Shown here in pieces: positions 18,935-27,836 of a stretch of DNA of 64,000 bases. The notes beneath the pieces are model-generated. The model was not told the origin of the DNA and searched no databases. It saw only the letters and a program-made list of their open reading frames with translations. Position numbers and translations under genes: made by a program. The first letter of the stretch is position 1. Every line of letters starts with the position of its first letter. This stretch comes from Methylobacterium bullatum (lineage in GTDB: Bacteria; Pseudomonadota; Alphaproteobacteria; Rhizobiales; Beijerinckiaceae), in NCBI GenBank assembly GCA_902712845.1, contig LR743504.1, positions 2,950,001-3,014,000 of the forward strand. Direction: 5' to 3'.

Positions 18935-20277
18935 TGGCCATCGCACTGTCGCCCACCGGACTCGCCCCCGCTCAAATCCGCCCCACCGCCAACGGGTCGA
19001 TCCGCCGTCACCTCGCCGCGGCGATCGGAGTCGGCGCCGTCCTCGTCATCGGGATCGGCGGCTGGGCCACCTTCACGATGATTTCGGGGGCCGTGATCGC
19101 GCCGGGCCAGCTCATGGTCGAATCGGACGTGAAGAAGGTCCAGCACCCCACCGGCGGAGTCGTCGGCGAATTGCGGGTGAAGGAAGGCGCGCGGGTGAAG
19201 GCCGGCGACATCCTGATCCGCCTGGACGAGACCCAGACCCGCGCCAATCTCGACATCATCCTGAAGGCGCTCGATGAGTTCGCCGCCCGTCGGGCGCGTG
19301 ACGAGGCCGAGCGCGACGGTGCGTCCGAGATCGCCTTCCCGCCGGATCTGCTGGCTCGCAAGGCGAAGGATCCGTCCGTCGCCCATCTGGTCGATAGCGA
19401 AACCCGCCTGTTCCAAGCCCGCGTCGCCGGCCGCGAGGGCCAGAAGGCGCAGCTGCGCGAGCGCGTCTCCCAGCTCGGCGAAGAGATCAAGGGTCTCACC
19501 GAACAGGCCGCCGCCAAGGAGCGGGAAACGGCCTTGATCGGAACCGAGCTGAAGGGCGTGCGCGAGCTCTACGGCAAGAACCTCGTGCCGCTCTCCCGCG
19601 TCACCGCCCTGGAACGGGACGGCGCCCGGCTGCAGGGCGAGCGCGGGCAGCTCATCGCCTCGACGGCGTCGGCCAAGGGCAAGATCACCGAGATCGAGCT
19701 GCAGATCTTCCAGATCGACCAGGACATGCGGACCGAGACCGGCAAGGAGCTCGCCGAGATCCGTGGCCGCTGGTCCGAATATGTGGAGAAGCGAATCGCC
19801 GCCGAGGACCAGCTCAAGCGCATCGACATGCGCTCGCCCCAGAACGGCACGGTCCACCAGCTGACGGTGCATACGATCGGCGGTCTCGTGGTTCCCAGCG
19901 AGCCGGCGATGCTCATCGTGCCCGACGCCGACAAGCTGATCGTGGAGGTCAGGATCCAGCCGCAGGACATCGACAACGTGCGTGTGGATCAGCGCGCCGT
20001 CCTGCGGTTCCCGGCCTTCAACCAACGCACCACGCCCGAGATCGACGGGATCGTGAGCCGCGTCTCGGCCGACGTCTCGCAGGACCCGAAGAGCGGCATG
20101 ACCTACTACACCGCGCGCATCCGCATGACGGAGGATCAGGTGGAGCGCCTCGGCAAGGTTCAGCTCGTGCCCGGCATGCCCGTCGAGGCATACATGCAGC
20201 TCGGGGATCGCTCCGTCCTGTCATACCTGACGAAGCCCCTGACGGACCAGATCGCCAAGGCCTGGCGGGAGCGCTGA
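18934..20277 (+). CDS. prtE: Type I secretion periplasmic adaptor (HlyD/PrtE family)
   Basis: The 447-residue protein has a short cytoplasmic tail, one membrane span (about 27-48) and a barrel-sandwich hybrid motif (VKKVQHPTGGVVGELRVKEG near 65). A long alpha-helical coiled region (about 110-270) and a C-terminal beta domain (DMRSPQNGTVHQL near 298, KLVPGMPVEAYM-like segment near 415) follow. It bridges the PrtD-type ABC transporter to an outer-membrane channel. The ATG overlaps the prtD stop by one base (TGATG), a standard coupling in these operons. No TolC gene follows, so the pore is encoded elsewhere. Confidence 0.9.
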   Translation: MAIALSPTGLAPAQIRPTANGSIRRHLAAAIGVGAVLVIGIGGWATFTMISGAVIAPGQLMVESDVKKVQHPTGGVVGELRVKEGARVKAGDILIRLDETQTRANLDIILKALDEFAARRARDEAERDGASEIAFPPDLLARKAKDPSVAHLVDSETRLFQARVAGREGQKAQLRERVSQLGEEIKGLTEQAAAKERETALIGTELKGVRELYGKNLVPLSRVTALERDGARLQGERGQLIASTASAKGKITEIELQIFQIDQDMRTETGKELAEIRGRWSEYVEKRIAAEDQLKRIDMRSPQNGTVHQLTVHTIGGLVVPSEPAMLIVPDADKLIVEVRIQPQDIDNVRVDQRAVLRFPAFNQRTTPEIDGIVSRVSADVSQDPKSGMTYYTARIRMTEDQVERLGKVQLVPGMPVEAYMQLGDRSVLSYLTKPLTDQIAKAWRER

Positions 20278-20508
20278 GGGCTCCGAACGGCGCCTGACGA
20301 TGCCCCGACCATGTGCCGGGGCCACGCCTCGAAGAATCCGCACCTGCGGCATGTCGGTTGCACCTTGCCTTCAGGCGCTCAAGCCTGATATGGCAACCGC
20401 CTTTCCGCGATGCGTGAACTGCCATCGCCGAGGACGCCTTACCGAGGTGCCTCGTTCCCGAGACCCTATGGACAGGCGGCGGGCTCAAACCCGGCCGACG
20501 TGAGACCG

Positions 20509-20634
20509 ATGAAGATTCGCAACTCCCTCAAGTCCCTCCGTGGCCGTCACCGCGACAACCAGCTCGTGCGCCGCAAGGGCCGCGTCTACGTCATCAACAA
20601 GACGCAGAAGCGCTTCAAGGCCCGCCAGGGCTGA
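20509..20634 (+). CDS. rpmJ: 50S ribosomal protein L36
   Basis: The 41-residue basic protein ([16 protein letters not shown]... ending KARQG) matches L36. It lacks the Cys/His zinc ligands of the 37-38 residue form and has the longer alphaproteobacterial length. It stands alone rather than in a ribosomal operon, as is usual for this form. Confidence 0.95.
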   Translation: MKIRNSLKSLRGRHRDNQLVRRKGRVYVINKTQKRFKARQG

Positions 20635-20641
20635 GGCTGCG

Positions 20642-20665
20642 GGCTGCCCGGCATTCGGGGCAGCC
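20642..20665 (+). terminator. Hairpin after rpmJ
   Basis: GGCTGCCC and GGGCAGCC form a perfect 8-base stem with an 8-base loop, seven bases after the rpmJ stop. There is no T-run, so strength is uncertain. Confidence 0.45.
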
Positions 20666-20717
20666 GCGTCAAGCCAGCCTGTTGACGGCGGCGTGAAGGG
20701 CGAGGAAGCTCGCTCTC

Positions 20718-21344
20718 ATGACGCTGTCCCGGCACTTTGGCATTCTGTTCAACGCTGCGCTCCTGAGCGCGGCGGTTTTTTCGTTTGGGGTATCGTCGGC
20801 CAAGGCTCTGCCGCCACAGAGCCAGGGCAAGGAAAACGGCAAGGATGCACCCAAGAAAGTGCAGGCGCCGAGCCTCGAGGATCTCTATGCGAGGCTGAAG
20901 GCCTCCGAGGACGATGCCGAGGCCAAGGGCATCTCCCGCCTGATCGAGCAGCGCCTCGGCCGCTCCGGCAGCGCCACCGCCGACCTTCTCACGGAACGTG
21001 CCCGTCAGGCGATGTCGGGCCGCGACTATGCCCTCGCCGTCGAGTTGATGGACCGCGCCACCACCCTCGAGCCTCAATGGGCCGAGGGCTGGAACCGGCG
21101 GGCCACGGTGTTCTGGCTTCTCACCGACCAGACCAACGCCGTCGCCGACCTGCAGCGGACGCTGGTGCTGGAACCACGGCATTACGAGGCCTGGGCCGCG
21201 CTGGGGCGGATCTATCTGTCCATGGACGACAAGCGTCGCGCCCTGGACGCTTTCCGCCGCGCCGCCGCCATCTATCCGCGCATGGAGAAGCTTCAGAGCG
21301 CCATCGACCGGCTCGTCCCTGAGATCGACGGACGGGACCTGTAA
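20718..21344 (+). CDS. Exported TPR-repeat protein
   Basis: The 208-residue protein has an N-terminal signal sequence (about 1-30, ending SSAKALPP) and then a linker rich in Lys/Glu. Tandem TPR-like helices follow from about 95 to 190, with the typical pattern AWAALGRIYLSMDDKRRALDAF. TPRs mediate protein contacts, and the location is probably periplasmic. The hydrolase gene follows six bases after the stop, so the two are likely co-transcribed. The partner is unknown. Confidence 0.75.
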   Translation: MTLSRHFGILFNAALLSAAVFSFGVSSAKALPPQSQGKENGKDAPKKVQAPSLEDLYARLKASEDDAEAKGISRLIEQRLGRSGSATADLLTERARQAMSGRDYALAVELMDRATTLEPQWAEGWNRRATVFWLLTDQTNAVADLQRTLVLEPRHYEAWAALGRIYLSMDDKRRALDAFRRAAAIYPRMEKLQSAIDRLVPEIDGRDL

Positions 21345-21350
21345 CCGGAC

Positions 21351-22364
21351 ATGGTTCTCCTGCACTGGCTCGGCCTGATCGCGGGCGCGATGCTCGGGTT
21401 GATCGTCAGCGTGCTCGCCGCCGGAGCCCTCGTCACCCTGATCGTCACCTTGCGGGTCGGCGCCCGGTTTCCGCCGCAAGGGCCTTTCATCGAGGTGGAC
21501 GGCGGGCGGCTCGCCACCATCCAGGCCGGCCCGAAGACGTCGTCGAAGGGAACCGTCGTGCTCCTTCACGGCGCCTCCGCCAACGCCGCCGACCCGATGG
21601 AAGGTGTCGGCCGCAGGCTCGCCCAGAACGGCTTTCGCGTCATTGCCTTCGACAGGCCCGGATACGGCTGGAGCGACCGCCTGGACTGTCGTGAGGGGGC
21701 GAGCCCGGCGGCGCAGGGCCATGCGATCGCACAGGCGATCGCGCGCATGGGAACCGGCCCGGTGATCCTGCTCGGCCATTCCTGGTCCGGCGCCTTGGCC
21801 AGCGCCATCGCCCTCGACCATCCCGACATTGTCTCGGGTCTCGTGCTCGTAGCGCCGGTGGCAATGCCGTTTCCCGCCATGGCGCCTCTGCCATGGTATT
21901 ATCGCGTCGCGCTGAAGCGCCCGGTCGCGTGGCTGCTCAGCCGTACCGTCGCGACACCGCTCGGCCTCACCTATCTGGAACGCGGGGGCCGTGCGGCGTT
22001 CCGGCCGCAGGAACTTCCCGGCGACTATCTCGAGCGGAGCCGCTCAGCCCTGGTGCTGCGCCCCGCGACGATGCTCGCTAATCTCGAAGACCTGATCGGC
22101 CTGCCCGCCGCCTTGGCGTCCCAGGCTCCACGCTACGGTGAGATCGCCGTTCCGACGGTGATCGTCTCCGGCGATGCGGATGCCGCCGTTCCGGCGGCGC
22201 GCCATGCCGAACCCCTCGCCAGACTCATCCCCGGCGCCCGGCTCATTCTCCTGCCGGGCATCGGCCACATGGTGCCCTACATGGCGACGGACGCCCTCGT
22301 GGATGCGGTCGAAGGGCTCGCCACCCGGATCGGCGCGACGGGACATGAGCCCGTCGCGCCCTGA
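21351..22364 (+). CDS. Alpha/beta hydrolase, membrane-anchored
   Basis: The 337-residue protein has an N-terminal hydrophobic helix (about 7-37) that probably anchors it to the inner membrane. An alpha/beta hydrolase domain follows. The oxyanion segment is LLHGASANAADP (71-82), the nucleophile is S144 in GHSWSG, the acid is in SGDADAAVP near 280 and the histidine is in GIGHMVPY near 303. The reaction is probably hydrolysis of an ester or similar bond; the substrate cannot be read from sequence. It is co-directional with the upstream TPR gene and ends five bases before the convergent pyruvate kinase stop. Confidence 0.8.
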   Translation: MVLLHWLGLIAGAMLGLIVSVLAAGALVTLIVTLRVGARFPPQGPFIEVDGGRLATIQAGPKTSSKGTVVLLHGASANAADPMEGVGRRLAQNGFRVIAFDRPGYGWSDRLDCREGASPAAQGHAIAQAIARMGTGPVILLGHSWSGALASAIALDHPDIVSGLVLVAPVAMPFPAMAPLPWYYRVALKRPVAWLLSRTVATPLGLTYLERGGRAAFRPQELPGDYLERSRSALVLRPATMLANLEDLIGLPAALASQAPRYGEIAVPTVIVSGDADAAVPAARHAEPLARLIPGARLILLPGIGHMVPYMATDALVDAVEGLATRIGATGHEPVAP

Positions 22365-22369
22365 ACCGA

Positions 22370-23806
22370 TCAGGCTCTCGCGGCGTGATCGCGAGTGACG
22401 AAGGCGATCCGCACGAGGTTGGTGGCGCCCGGTGTCCCGAACGGCACGCCGGCCACCACGATGACCCGGTCACCGATCTCGGCGAAGCGCTCGCGCACGG
22501 CAAATTTCGCCGCGCGGAAGGCCATGTCGTCCACGTCGCTGGCGTCGTTAGTGACGATCGGGTGCGTGCCCCAGCACATGGCCAGGCGCCGGGCGGTCTC
22601 GCGCTTAGGCGTCAGGGCGATGATCGTGGCGTTGGGCCGCGAGCGGGCGAGACGCAGGGCCGTCGATCCCGAATGCGTCCAGGCCATGATGGCGGTGAGG
22701 CCGAGGGCGTCGACCATCTGATGGGCGGCCGCCGCGATGGCGTCCGACGCCGTGGCGTCGGGCTCCGAACGCTGCGCCGTGAGGATCGTCCAGTAGAGGG
22801 CGTCACGCTCTACCTGCTCGGCGATGCGGCTCATCATCGAGATCGCCTCGATGGGGAAGGCGCCGGACGCGCTCTCGGCCGACAGCATCACCGCGTCGGC
22901 ACCCTCGTAGACGGCGGTCGCCACGTCCGAGACCTCGGCGCGCGTCGGCACCGGGGCCGTGATCATCGATTCGAGCATCTGCGTCGCGACGACGACGGGC
23001 TTGCCCAGACGCCGGGCACCGCGCGTGATCCGCTTCTGCACGCCGGGCACCTGCTCCAGCGGCATCTCCACGCCGAGGTCGCCGCGCGCCACCATGATCC
23101 CGTCGGAGATCTCGATGATCTCATCGAGGCGGGTGAGGGCCTGAGGCTTCTCGATCTTGGCCATGACCAGGGCGCGGCCGGCGGCGACCTTCTTCACCTC
23201 GGCCACGTCCTCGGGACGCTGGACGAAGGAGACCGCGATCCAGTCCGCCCCGGCATTGAGCCCGGCCTCGAGATCGCCGCGATCCTTCTCGGTCATCGCC
23301 GCCACCGGGATCACGGTGTCCGGCAGGGACACGCCCTTGCGGTTGGAAATCCTGCCGCCGATGACGACCTCGGTCACCGCGCGCCCCTCGGAGACTTCGG
23401 TCACGACCAGGCGCAGCTTTCCGTCGTCGATGATGACGACGTGGCCCGGTTCCAGCGCGGACAGAATCTCGGGATGCGGCAGGTAGACACGATGGATGTC
23501 GCCCGGCGTCGGATCCGAATCAAGCACGAAGGAGGCGCCGTTCTCGAGGATGGCGCTGCCCTCGGCGAAGGCGGCGACCCGCAATTTCGGACCCTGGAGA
23601 TCCACCAGGACCGCGATGGGCCGGCGCAACTCGCGCTCGATGGTGCGGATCACCTCGATCTTCTCGGGCAATTTCTCGCGCGGAAGGTGGCTCATATTGA
23701 GCCGGAACACGTCCGCACCGGCGCGGAACAGCTTCTCGATCATCTCCGGCGTGTCGGAAGCCGGACCGAGGGTGGCGATGATCTTCGTGCGGCGCGAGCG
23801 TTTCAC
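22370..23806 (-). CDS. pyk: Pyruvate kinase
   Basis: The 478-residue enzyme converts phosphoenolpyruvate and ADP to pyruvate and ATP, the last step of glycolysis. Signatures in order are RTKIIATLGPAS at the N-terminus, FRLNMSH, VDLQGPKLR, the active-site VMAKIEKPQAL, ARGDLGVEMP, ATQMLESM and ADAVMLSAESASG. The start is the GTG at 23806, because AGGAG lies seven bases upstream and similarity begins at once; the longer frame adds an unrelated leader. A run of seven T lies just before the ribosome site. Confidence 0.95.
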   Translation of the reverse strand: MKRSRRTKIIATLGPASDTPEMIEKLFRAGADVFRLNMSHLPREKLPEKIEVIRTIERELRRPIAVLVDLQGPKLRVAAFAEGSAILENGASFVLDSDPTPGDIHRVYLPHPEILSALEPGHVVIIDDGKLRLVVTEVSEGRAVTEVVIGGRISNRKGVSLPDTVIPVAAMTEKDRGDLEAGLNAGADWIAVSFVQRPEDVAEVKKVAAGRALVMAKIEKPQALTRLDEIIEISDGIMVARGDLGVEMPLEQVPGVQKRITRGARRLGKPVVVATQMLESMITAPVPTRAEVSDVATAVYEGADAVMLSAESASGAFPIEAISMMSRIAEQVERDALYWTILTAQRSEPDATASDAIAAAAHQMVDALGLTAIMAWTHSGSTALRLARSRPNATIIALTPKRETARRLAMCWGTHPIVTNDASDVDDMAFRAAKFAVRERFAEIGDRVIVVAGVPFGTPGATNLVRIAFVTRDHAARA

Positions 23807-24168
23807 TCCGGTTCTCCTAGTTTTTTTGAGGATACCCGTCGGATTCGAACGACCGATTGGGGGTAGGGGGGCCAGAAGCACTGCGACGGCATACACGTCA
23901 AGCTGCCGAGACTTGTTCTCTCCGGCCTCACCGAGGGGGTAGTTGCCGCCTATGGAGTCAATGTGAGTGAAGGGTACGTTCGCCGGCTTCGCGAGCCGAG
24001 AGGCGATACGCGGGGATCATGGGCTCGACACTCGAACCTTGCCAATCCAAAATCACCTACTGCGGGAAGGTGTTCGGGTTTACAGAATTGTCCGGCATGC
24101 TGTACCTCGCACATGCAATGCCGGACGCCCAGTCGGGTTTGGGTCGAGATTAGACAGGAGTGAGTTCA
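23807..24168. other. Divergent intergenic region (pyk / small basic protein)
   Basis: No gene is supported here. The first ~60 bases carry the pyk ribosome site and presumably its promoter. The rest grades into the less GC-rich sequence that continues through the glycosyltransferase, so a transfer boundary may lie around 24,030. Confidence 0.4.
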
Positions 24169-24324
24169 ATGAACGAACAACATACCCCTCCTCGTTCGGA
24201 AAAAGCCGAAATCAAGCGCCAAGCCCGCATAAAAGTGCGCAAGGACGCTCACATCGAGGCTCGGAAGGCGGAACGTAAACAGAAGCGTATTGCTAGCCGC
24301 ACATCTGATGCGGAAAGATCCTGA
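24169..24324 (+). CDS. Small highly basic protein of unknown function
   Basis: A 51-codon frame starts at ATG 24169 with AGGAG nine bases before it. The product is rich in Lys/Arg with alternating Glu (KAEIKRQARIKVRKDAHIEA), predicting one long charged helix. It lies 44 bases before the glycosyltransferase in the same direction and shares its lower GC content, so both may have arrived together. No family is recognised. Nucleic-acid binding is conceivable only from charge. Confidence 0.5.
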   Translation: MNEQHTPPRSEKAEIKRQARIKVRKDAHIEARKAERKQKRIASRTSDAERS

Positions 24325-24368
24325 ATTTCCTCGGACAAACTTTCGATTAACAACAGGATTAGTGATCA

Positions 24369-25862
24369 GTGCTATTTGGCGCCCCTTCCAAACCTATTGA
24401 TCGCGCACGAGAAGCAGTACGGACCTGCCGCGATGAGGCAGCGGCCAATCGCTGGGATCAGGTAATAGCCATTACTGACAACCCTGAGCTGATTACACAA
24501 CAGCCGCAGCTGCTTCTTCAACGCTTGCAGGCTGCTTTCATTCTTGCCGACGACGATATCATCGGCTGCATTTTAAAGGATCTTCCCAACGCAGCGCTTC
24601 CGCTAGCGGTAAAGTTCGCGACTGTGCGGCAACTTGCTGTTAACAAGCGCGCACATCTGGCGGCCCGCCTACTCATAGACACGCCATCCCTTCACGATAC
24701 GACACGTTTCCTCAAGTCGACTGGCCTCGTTTTTAAGCACCTGCGCGACGCCAAGCTCAAACGTGAGCTTCTTGATCTGGTCGCGAAAGTGAGTGGAGGC
24801 GGATCGTCGATAAAACCAACTGTATCCGAACTGACCTTTGCTCCTCAGCCTGCTCAGGAAGTATTTGGTAGCGTCAAGCTTGTTGCTTCGCCCAACACTG
24901 ATGCGCTTCACCTCAAGGGTTTGAAACGTGAAGTTGCGGTATTCAATCGGCTTATTGCACGCCCCCTGAAACCCACAGTTTCTGAGTACAGGAACGTTTT
25001 TACCCATCCATCCGGGCAAATTTGGACTGAGAATAAAGCGATCGTCGTTTCGAAGGGGTTCCCCCTCGATGTCACCGACAGGACCCAGACGGAGAATATA
25101 CCGCTCGCGCTTGGTCTCAATCGTGGAAGCCGCGGAATATATCATTGGCTCATTGATTATCTTCCGAGACTAGCATGGCTCAAAAGCAGTGGTTTGATTG
25201 AAAATGAGGGGTGCAAAATCCTTCTCAACGCTGCGCGGTCCGGTTTCGAGCAAGATACTCTTGAAATGCTCGATCTTGGAAATGCAGTCCAAAAGCTAGA
25301 CAGATCCGTCTTCGTCGAACGCCTGTTAGTCGCGCGGGTCGGTTTCCGTGGCATGTCAGGATGGCGCCATCTAGACAGCATCTACGAAGAACTTGGTGAA
25401 CGCGCGAGCACTTTGGCCGCAAGCAACACCGCTGAACTACCAGATCGCGTCTACGTGACGCGACGAGACGCCGCCCGGCGTGTGATGAAGAATGAAGCTG
25501 ATGTCGAAGCCGTAGCGAGAAAGCTCGGATTCACTGTGATGGAGTTCTCAAAGATCCCTCTCTGGCACCAATTCGCTATCGCCCGGCATGCCTCGGTCAT
25601 CATGTCCCCTCACGGCGCTGGACTATCTCACATCATTGTCGCGAACCCCGGCCTTCAAGTAATCGAGATCCTTCCGATCATGGAGGGGACGTACCAGCTG
25701 CGCTTCAATTACGCTCGCCTTTCAATCGTCAAGGGCCATCAATATTCCGCGTGGCTCGAACCCCAGCATCCTGGCTTCGATGCATGGACAGTCGATCTGC
25801 CGGCCTTCACGACGTTCCTCAAGAAGACTCTCAAGGCGCGGCCGGCTGGCTCGGGTCGGTGA
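24369..25862 (+). CDS. GT61-family (DUF563) glycosyltransferase
   Basis: The 497-residue protein starts with GTG, preceded by a weak AGGAT. The C-terminal half matches the GT61/DUF563 family: NRGSRGIYHWLIDYLPRLAW near 245, DRVYVTRRDAARR near 358, and SPHGAGLSHIIVANPG near 417. Such enzymes often add sugars to capsule or exopolysaccharide. The N-terminal ~130 residues are helical and unassigned. Base composition is clearly lower in G+C than both flanks, which suggests horizontal acquisition. The last ten codons run antisense into the 3' end of the next gene (32-base convergent overlap), so the present stop was probably captured at the insertion junction. Confidence 0.75.
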   Translation: MLFGAPSKPIDRAREAVRTCRDEAAANRWDQVIAITDNPELITQQPQLLLQRLQAAFILADDDIIGCILKDLPNAALPLAVKFATVRQLAVNKRAHLAARLLIDTPSLHDTTRFLKSTGLVFKHLRDAKLKRELLDLVAKVSGGGSSIKPTVSELTFAPQPAQEVFGSVKLVASPNTDALHLKGLKREVAVFNRLIARPLKPTVSEYRNVFTHPSGQIWTENKAIVVSKGFPLDVTDRTQTENIPLALGLNRGSRGIYHWLIDYLPRLAWLKSSGLIENEGCKILLNAARSGFEQDTLEMLDLGNAVQKLDRSVFVERLLVARVGFRGMSGWRHLDSIYEELGERASTLAASNTAELPDRVYVTRRDAARRVMKNEADVEAVARKLGFTVMEFSKIPLWHQFAIARHASVIMSPHGAGLSHIIVANPGLQVIEILPIMEGTYQLRFNYARLSIVKGHQYSAWLEPQHPGFDAWTVDLPAFTTFLKKTLKARPAGSGR

Positions 25863-26298
25863 GCTGGATCGTCCAGCTCTTCTGCTCGCCGGTATCCACT
25901 TCGTAGAAGCCGTTGCGGTCGTAGCCGCGCGCGAGACAATCCTCGACTCCGCGAATCGTGAATTCGGTGTCGCGGGTGCACATGAGCGACCGGCCGTTCC
26001 ACTCGCCACCGCGGGTATAATCTACCGCGTAGACGTAATAGAACCGCGCGGCGAGAGCGCCGCGCAGCAGGGTTTCGCACCCTTTGGGCGCCACGTCCCA
26101 CCAGCCTTCCGTCACCCAGCCTTGCGTGTCGCGGTATCCCAGCGAGATGCCGACCTTGCTTGCGGTCTGGTTGCACATCCGCAAATCGGCGCGGGCGGGC
26201 GAAGCGGTGAGGAACAGGGCGGCCAGCGGTGAAGCGAGCCAGAGAACCGTCCCCCTCGCCGCTCGCGGCGGGGAGGGGGACGTCCGGCGACGGCTCAC
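25831..26298 (-). CDS. DUF1036 family exported protein
   Basis: The GTG at 26298 gives 155 residues with a signal sequence (hydrophobic WLASPLAALFLTASPARA). The DUF1036 domain follows: DLRMCNQTASKVGISLGYRD near 38, WWDVAPKGC near 67, YYVYAVDY and a conserved Cys pair region around CTRDTEF. DUF1036 proteins are small secreted or periplasmic proteins of unknown role in alphaproteobacteria. The gene begins four bases after the glycerate kinase stop, so it is probably translated from the same message. Confidence 0.75.
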   Translation of the reverse strand: MSRRRTSPSPPRAARGTVLWLASPLAALFLTASPARADLRMCNQTASKVGISLGYRDTQGWVTEGWWDVAPKGCETLLRGALAARFYYVYAVDYTRGGEWNGRSLMCTRDTEFTIRGVEDCLARGYDRNGFYEVDTGEQKSWTIQLTDPSQPAAP

Positions 26299-26302
26299 GC
26301 CG

Positions 26303-27631
26303 TTAACCGACGAGGATGATGCGGCAATCGTTGACATTGGTGCGCGTGGGACCCGGCTGGACGAGATCGCCGATGGTGGCGAAGAACTTCGTCGAATCAT
26401 TGTCCGCGAGCATCGCAGCCGGATCGAGGCCGGCGGCGCGGGCGCGCTCCAGCGTCGTCGGGTCGACGAGACCCCCGGCCGGATCGGTGGCCTCGCCGCG
26501 TCCGCCATCGGTCCCGTCGGTATCGGCGGCGATGCCGAGGATGCCGGCTTCGCCGTCGAGGCCGATCGCCAGGGCGAGGGCGTATTCCTGGTTCGGGCCG
26601 CCATGGCCCTCGCCGGCGATGGTCACGGTGAGTTCGCCGCCCGAGATGATCGCCACCTTGCGGCCGGCCGCCTTCATCTCCTTGGCGAGGGCGGCGTGTT
26701 CCGCCGCGACCTCACGCGCCTCGCCCTCGACGTCGGGGCCGAGCATCACGACCTCGTAGCCGGCGCGCTTGGCCGCGTCGGACGCCGCGTTCAAGGCGTC
26801 GATGGGACGGGCGATGATGCGGTACTCAGCTCGGGCGAAGGAGGGGTCGCCCGCCTTCGGGGTCTCGTTGGCCGGGTCGTTGAGGAGGGCCTTGGCGGTC
26901 TCGGGCAGGGGGATGTTGCGGCGCTCGCAGATCTCGCGGGCGTCGGCGAGCGTCGAGGGATCGGGCACGGTCGGACCCGAGGCGATCACCGCCGGGTCGT
27001 CGTGCGGCACGTCGGAGATGGCCAGCGTCAGGATCGAGCGGGCGTTGCGGGCCATCATGGCCAGACGTCCGCCCTTGATCCGGGAGAGGTGCTTGCGCAC
27101 CGCGTTGATCTCGTTGATCGGCGCACCCGAGCGCAGAAGCGCCTTGGTCACCGCCTGCTTCTCGGTGAGGGTGAGGTCGCCGGCGGGCGCGATCCAGTTG
27201 GCCGAACCGCCGCCCGAGAGCAGCACCAGCACGTCGTCCTCCGGACCGGCATCGGCCGCGATTTTCAGGGCGTCGATGGTGGCGTCGATGCCGGCCTGGT
27301 CCGGTACCGGGTGCCCGGCCTCGACCATGCGGATCATCGGGGCCTCTTCGCCGTAGCCGTGGCGGGCCACCGCCAGGCCGACGATGCGGTTCTCGTCGAC
27401 ACCGTGCTGCTCCCGGTAGAACCGGCTCGCCACGGCGGCCATGCTGCCGCCGGCCTTGCCGGCACCGAGGATGATCAGCCGGCCGGGCCCCGGGGCGGGC
27501 AGGTGCGGCACCAGGCAGCGGGAGGGATGCGCGGCGGCGATCGCCTCGTCGAGGAAACCGAGAAGCAGGCCGCGAGCGGCATCGTGGGACGAAGGGGAGG
27601 AAGCGGGCGAGGCGTGTGAAGGCGCGGTCAT
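26303..27631 (-). CDS. gckA: Glycerate 2-kinase (GckA/TtuD, MOFRL family)
   Basis: The ATG at 27631 gives 442 residues; an alternative ATG at 27649 would add six. Family features are the N-terminal ILGAGKAGGSMA, VLLSGGGSANW, the INAVRKHLSRIKGGRL segment, ISDVPHDDPAVIASGPTVPD and the C-terminal MOFRL domain with ISGGELTVTIAGEGHGGPNQE. It phosphorylates glycerate to 2-phosphoglycerate. In serine-cycle methylotrophs such as Methylobacterium this enzyme is needed for growth on C1 compounds; elsewhere it serves glyoxylate or tartrate catabolism. The window shows no other serine-cycle gene, so the role is inferred from lineage. Confidence 0.88.
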   Translation of the reverse strand: MTAPSHASPASSPSSHDAARGLLLGFLDEAIAAAHPSRCLVPHLPAPGPGRLIILGAGKAGGSMAAVASRFYREQHGVDENRIVGLAVARHGYGEEAPMIRMVEAGHPVPDQAGIDATIDALKIAADAGPEDDVLVLLSGGGSANWIAPAGDLTLTEKQAVTKALLRSGAPINEINAVRKHLSRIKGGRLAMMARNARSILTLAISDVPHDDPAVIASGPTVPDPSTLADAREICERRNIPLPETAKALLNDPANETPKAGDPSFARAEYRIIARPIDALNAASDAAKRAGYEVVMLGPDVEGEAREVAAEHAALAKEMKAAGRKVAIISGGELTVTIAGEGHGGPNQEYALALAIGLDGEAGILGIAADTDGTDGGRGEATDPAGGLVDPTTLERARAAGLDPAAMLADNDSTKFFATIGDLVQPGPTRTNVNDCRIILVG

Positions 27632-27836
27632 GGCGTGTCCGTGTCTCATCAAGGTCCGATCGCGCGGGCCGGATTGCTTGTCCGCCGGATTATTGCCGTG
27701 GCGGCGCGATCGCCTATACGTGCTGTGCCCGAGCCCTGCCGCCTCGGCAAGCGCGCGATGACGCGACCGGCGGCGTGTTTCCTGCCTGCCCAGGGGGATT
27801 TTTCCCCGATCGCCTCTGAAGGACCGTGCCCACCCC

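Noticed and set aside
20278..20508. Gene between the secretion adaptor and rpmJ
   Set aside because: Only an Arg/Pro-rich shadow frame is present, without start context or conservation signs.
22385..23866. 493-codon open frame opposite pyruvate kinase
   Set aside because: It is antisense to a fully conserved enzyme and its composition (Arg/Gly/His-rich) is typical of a shadow frame.
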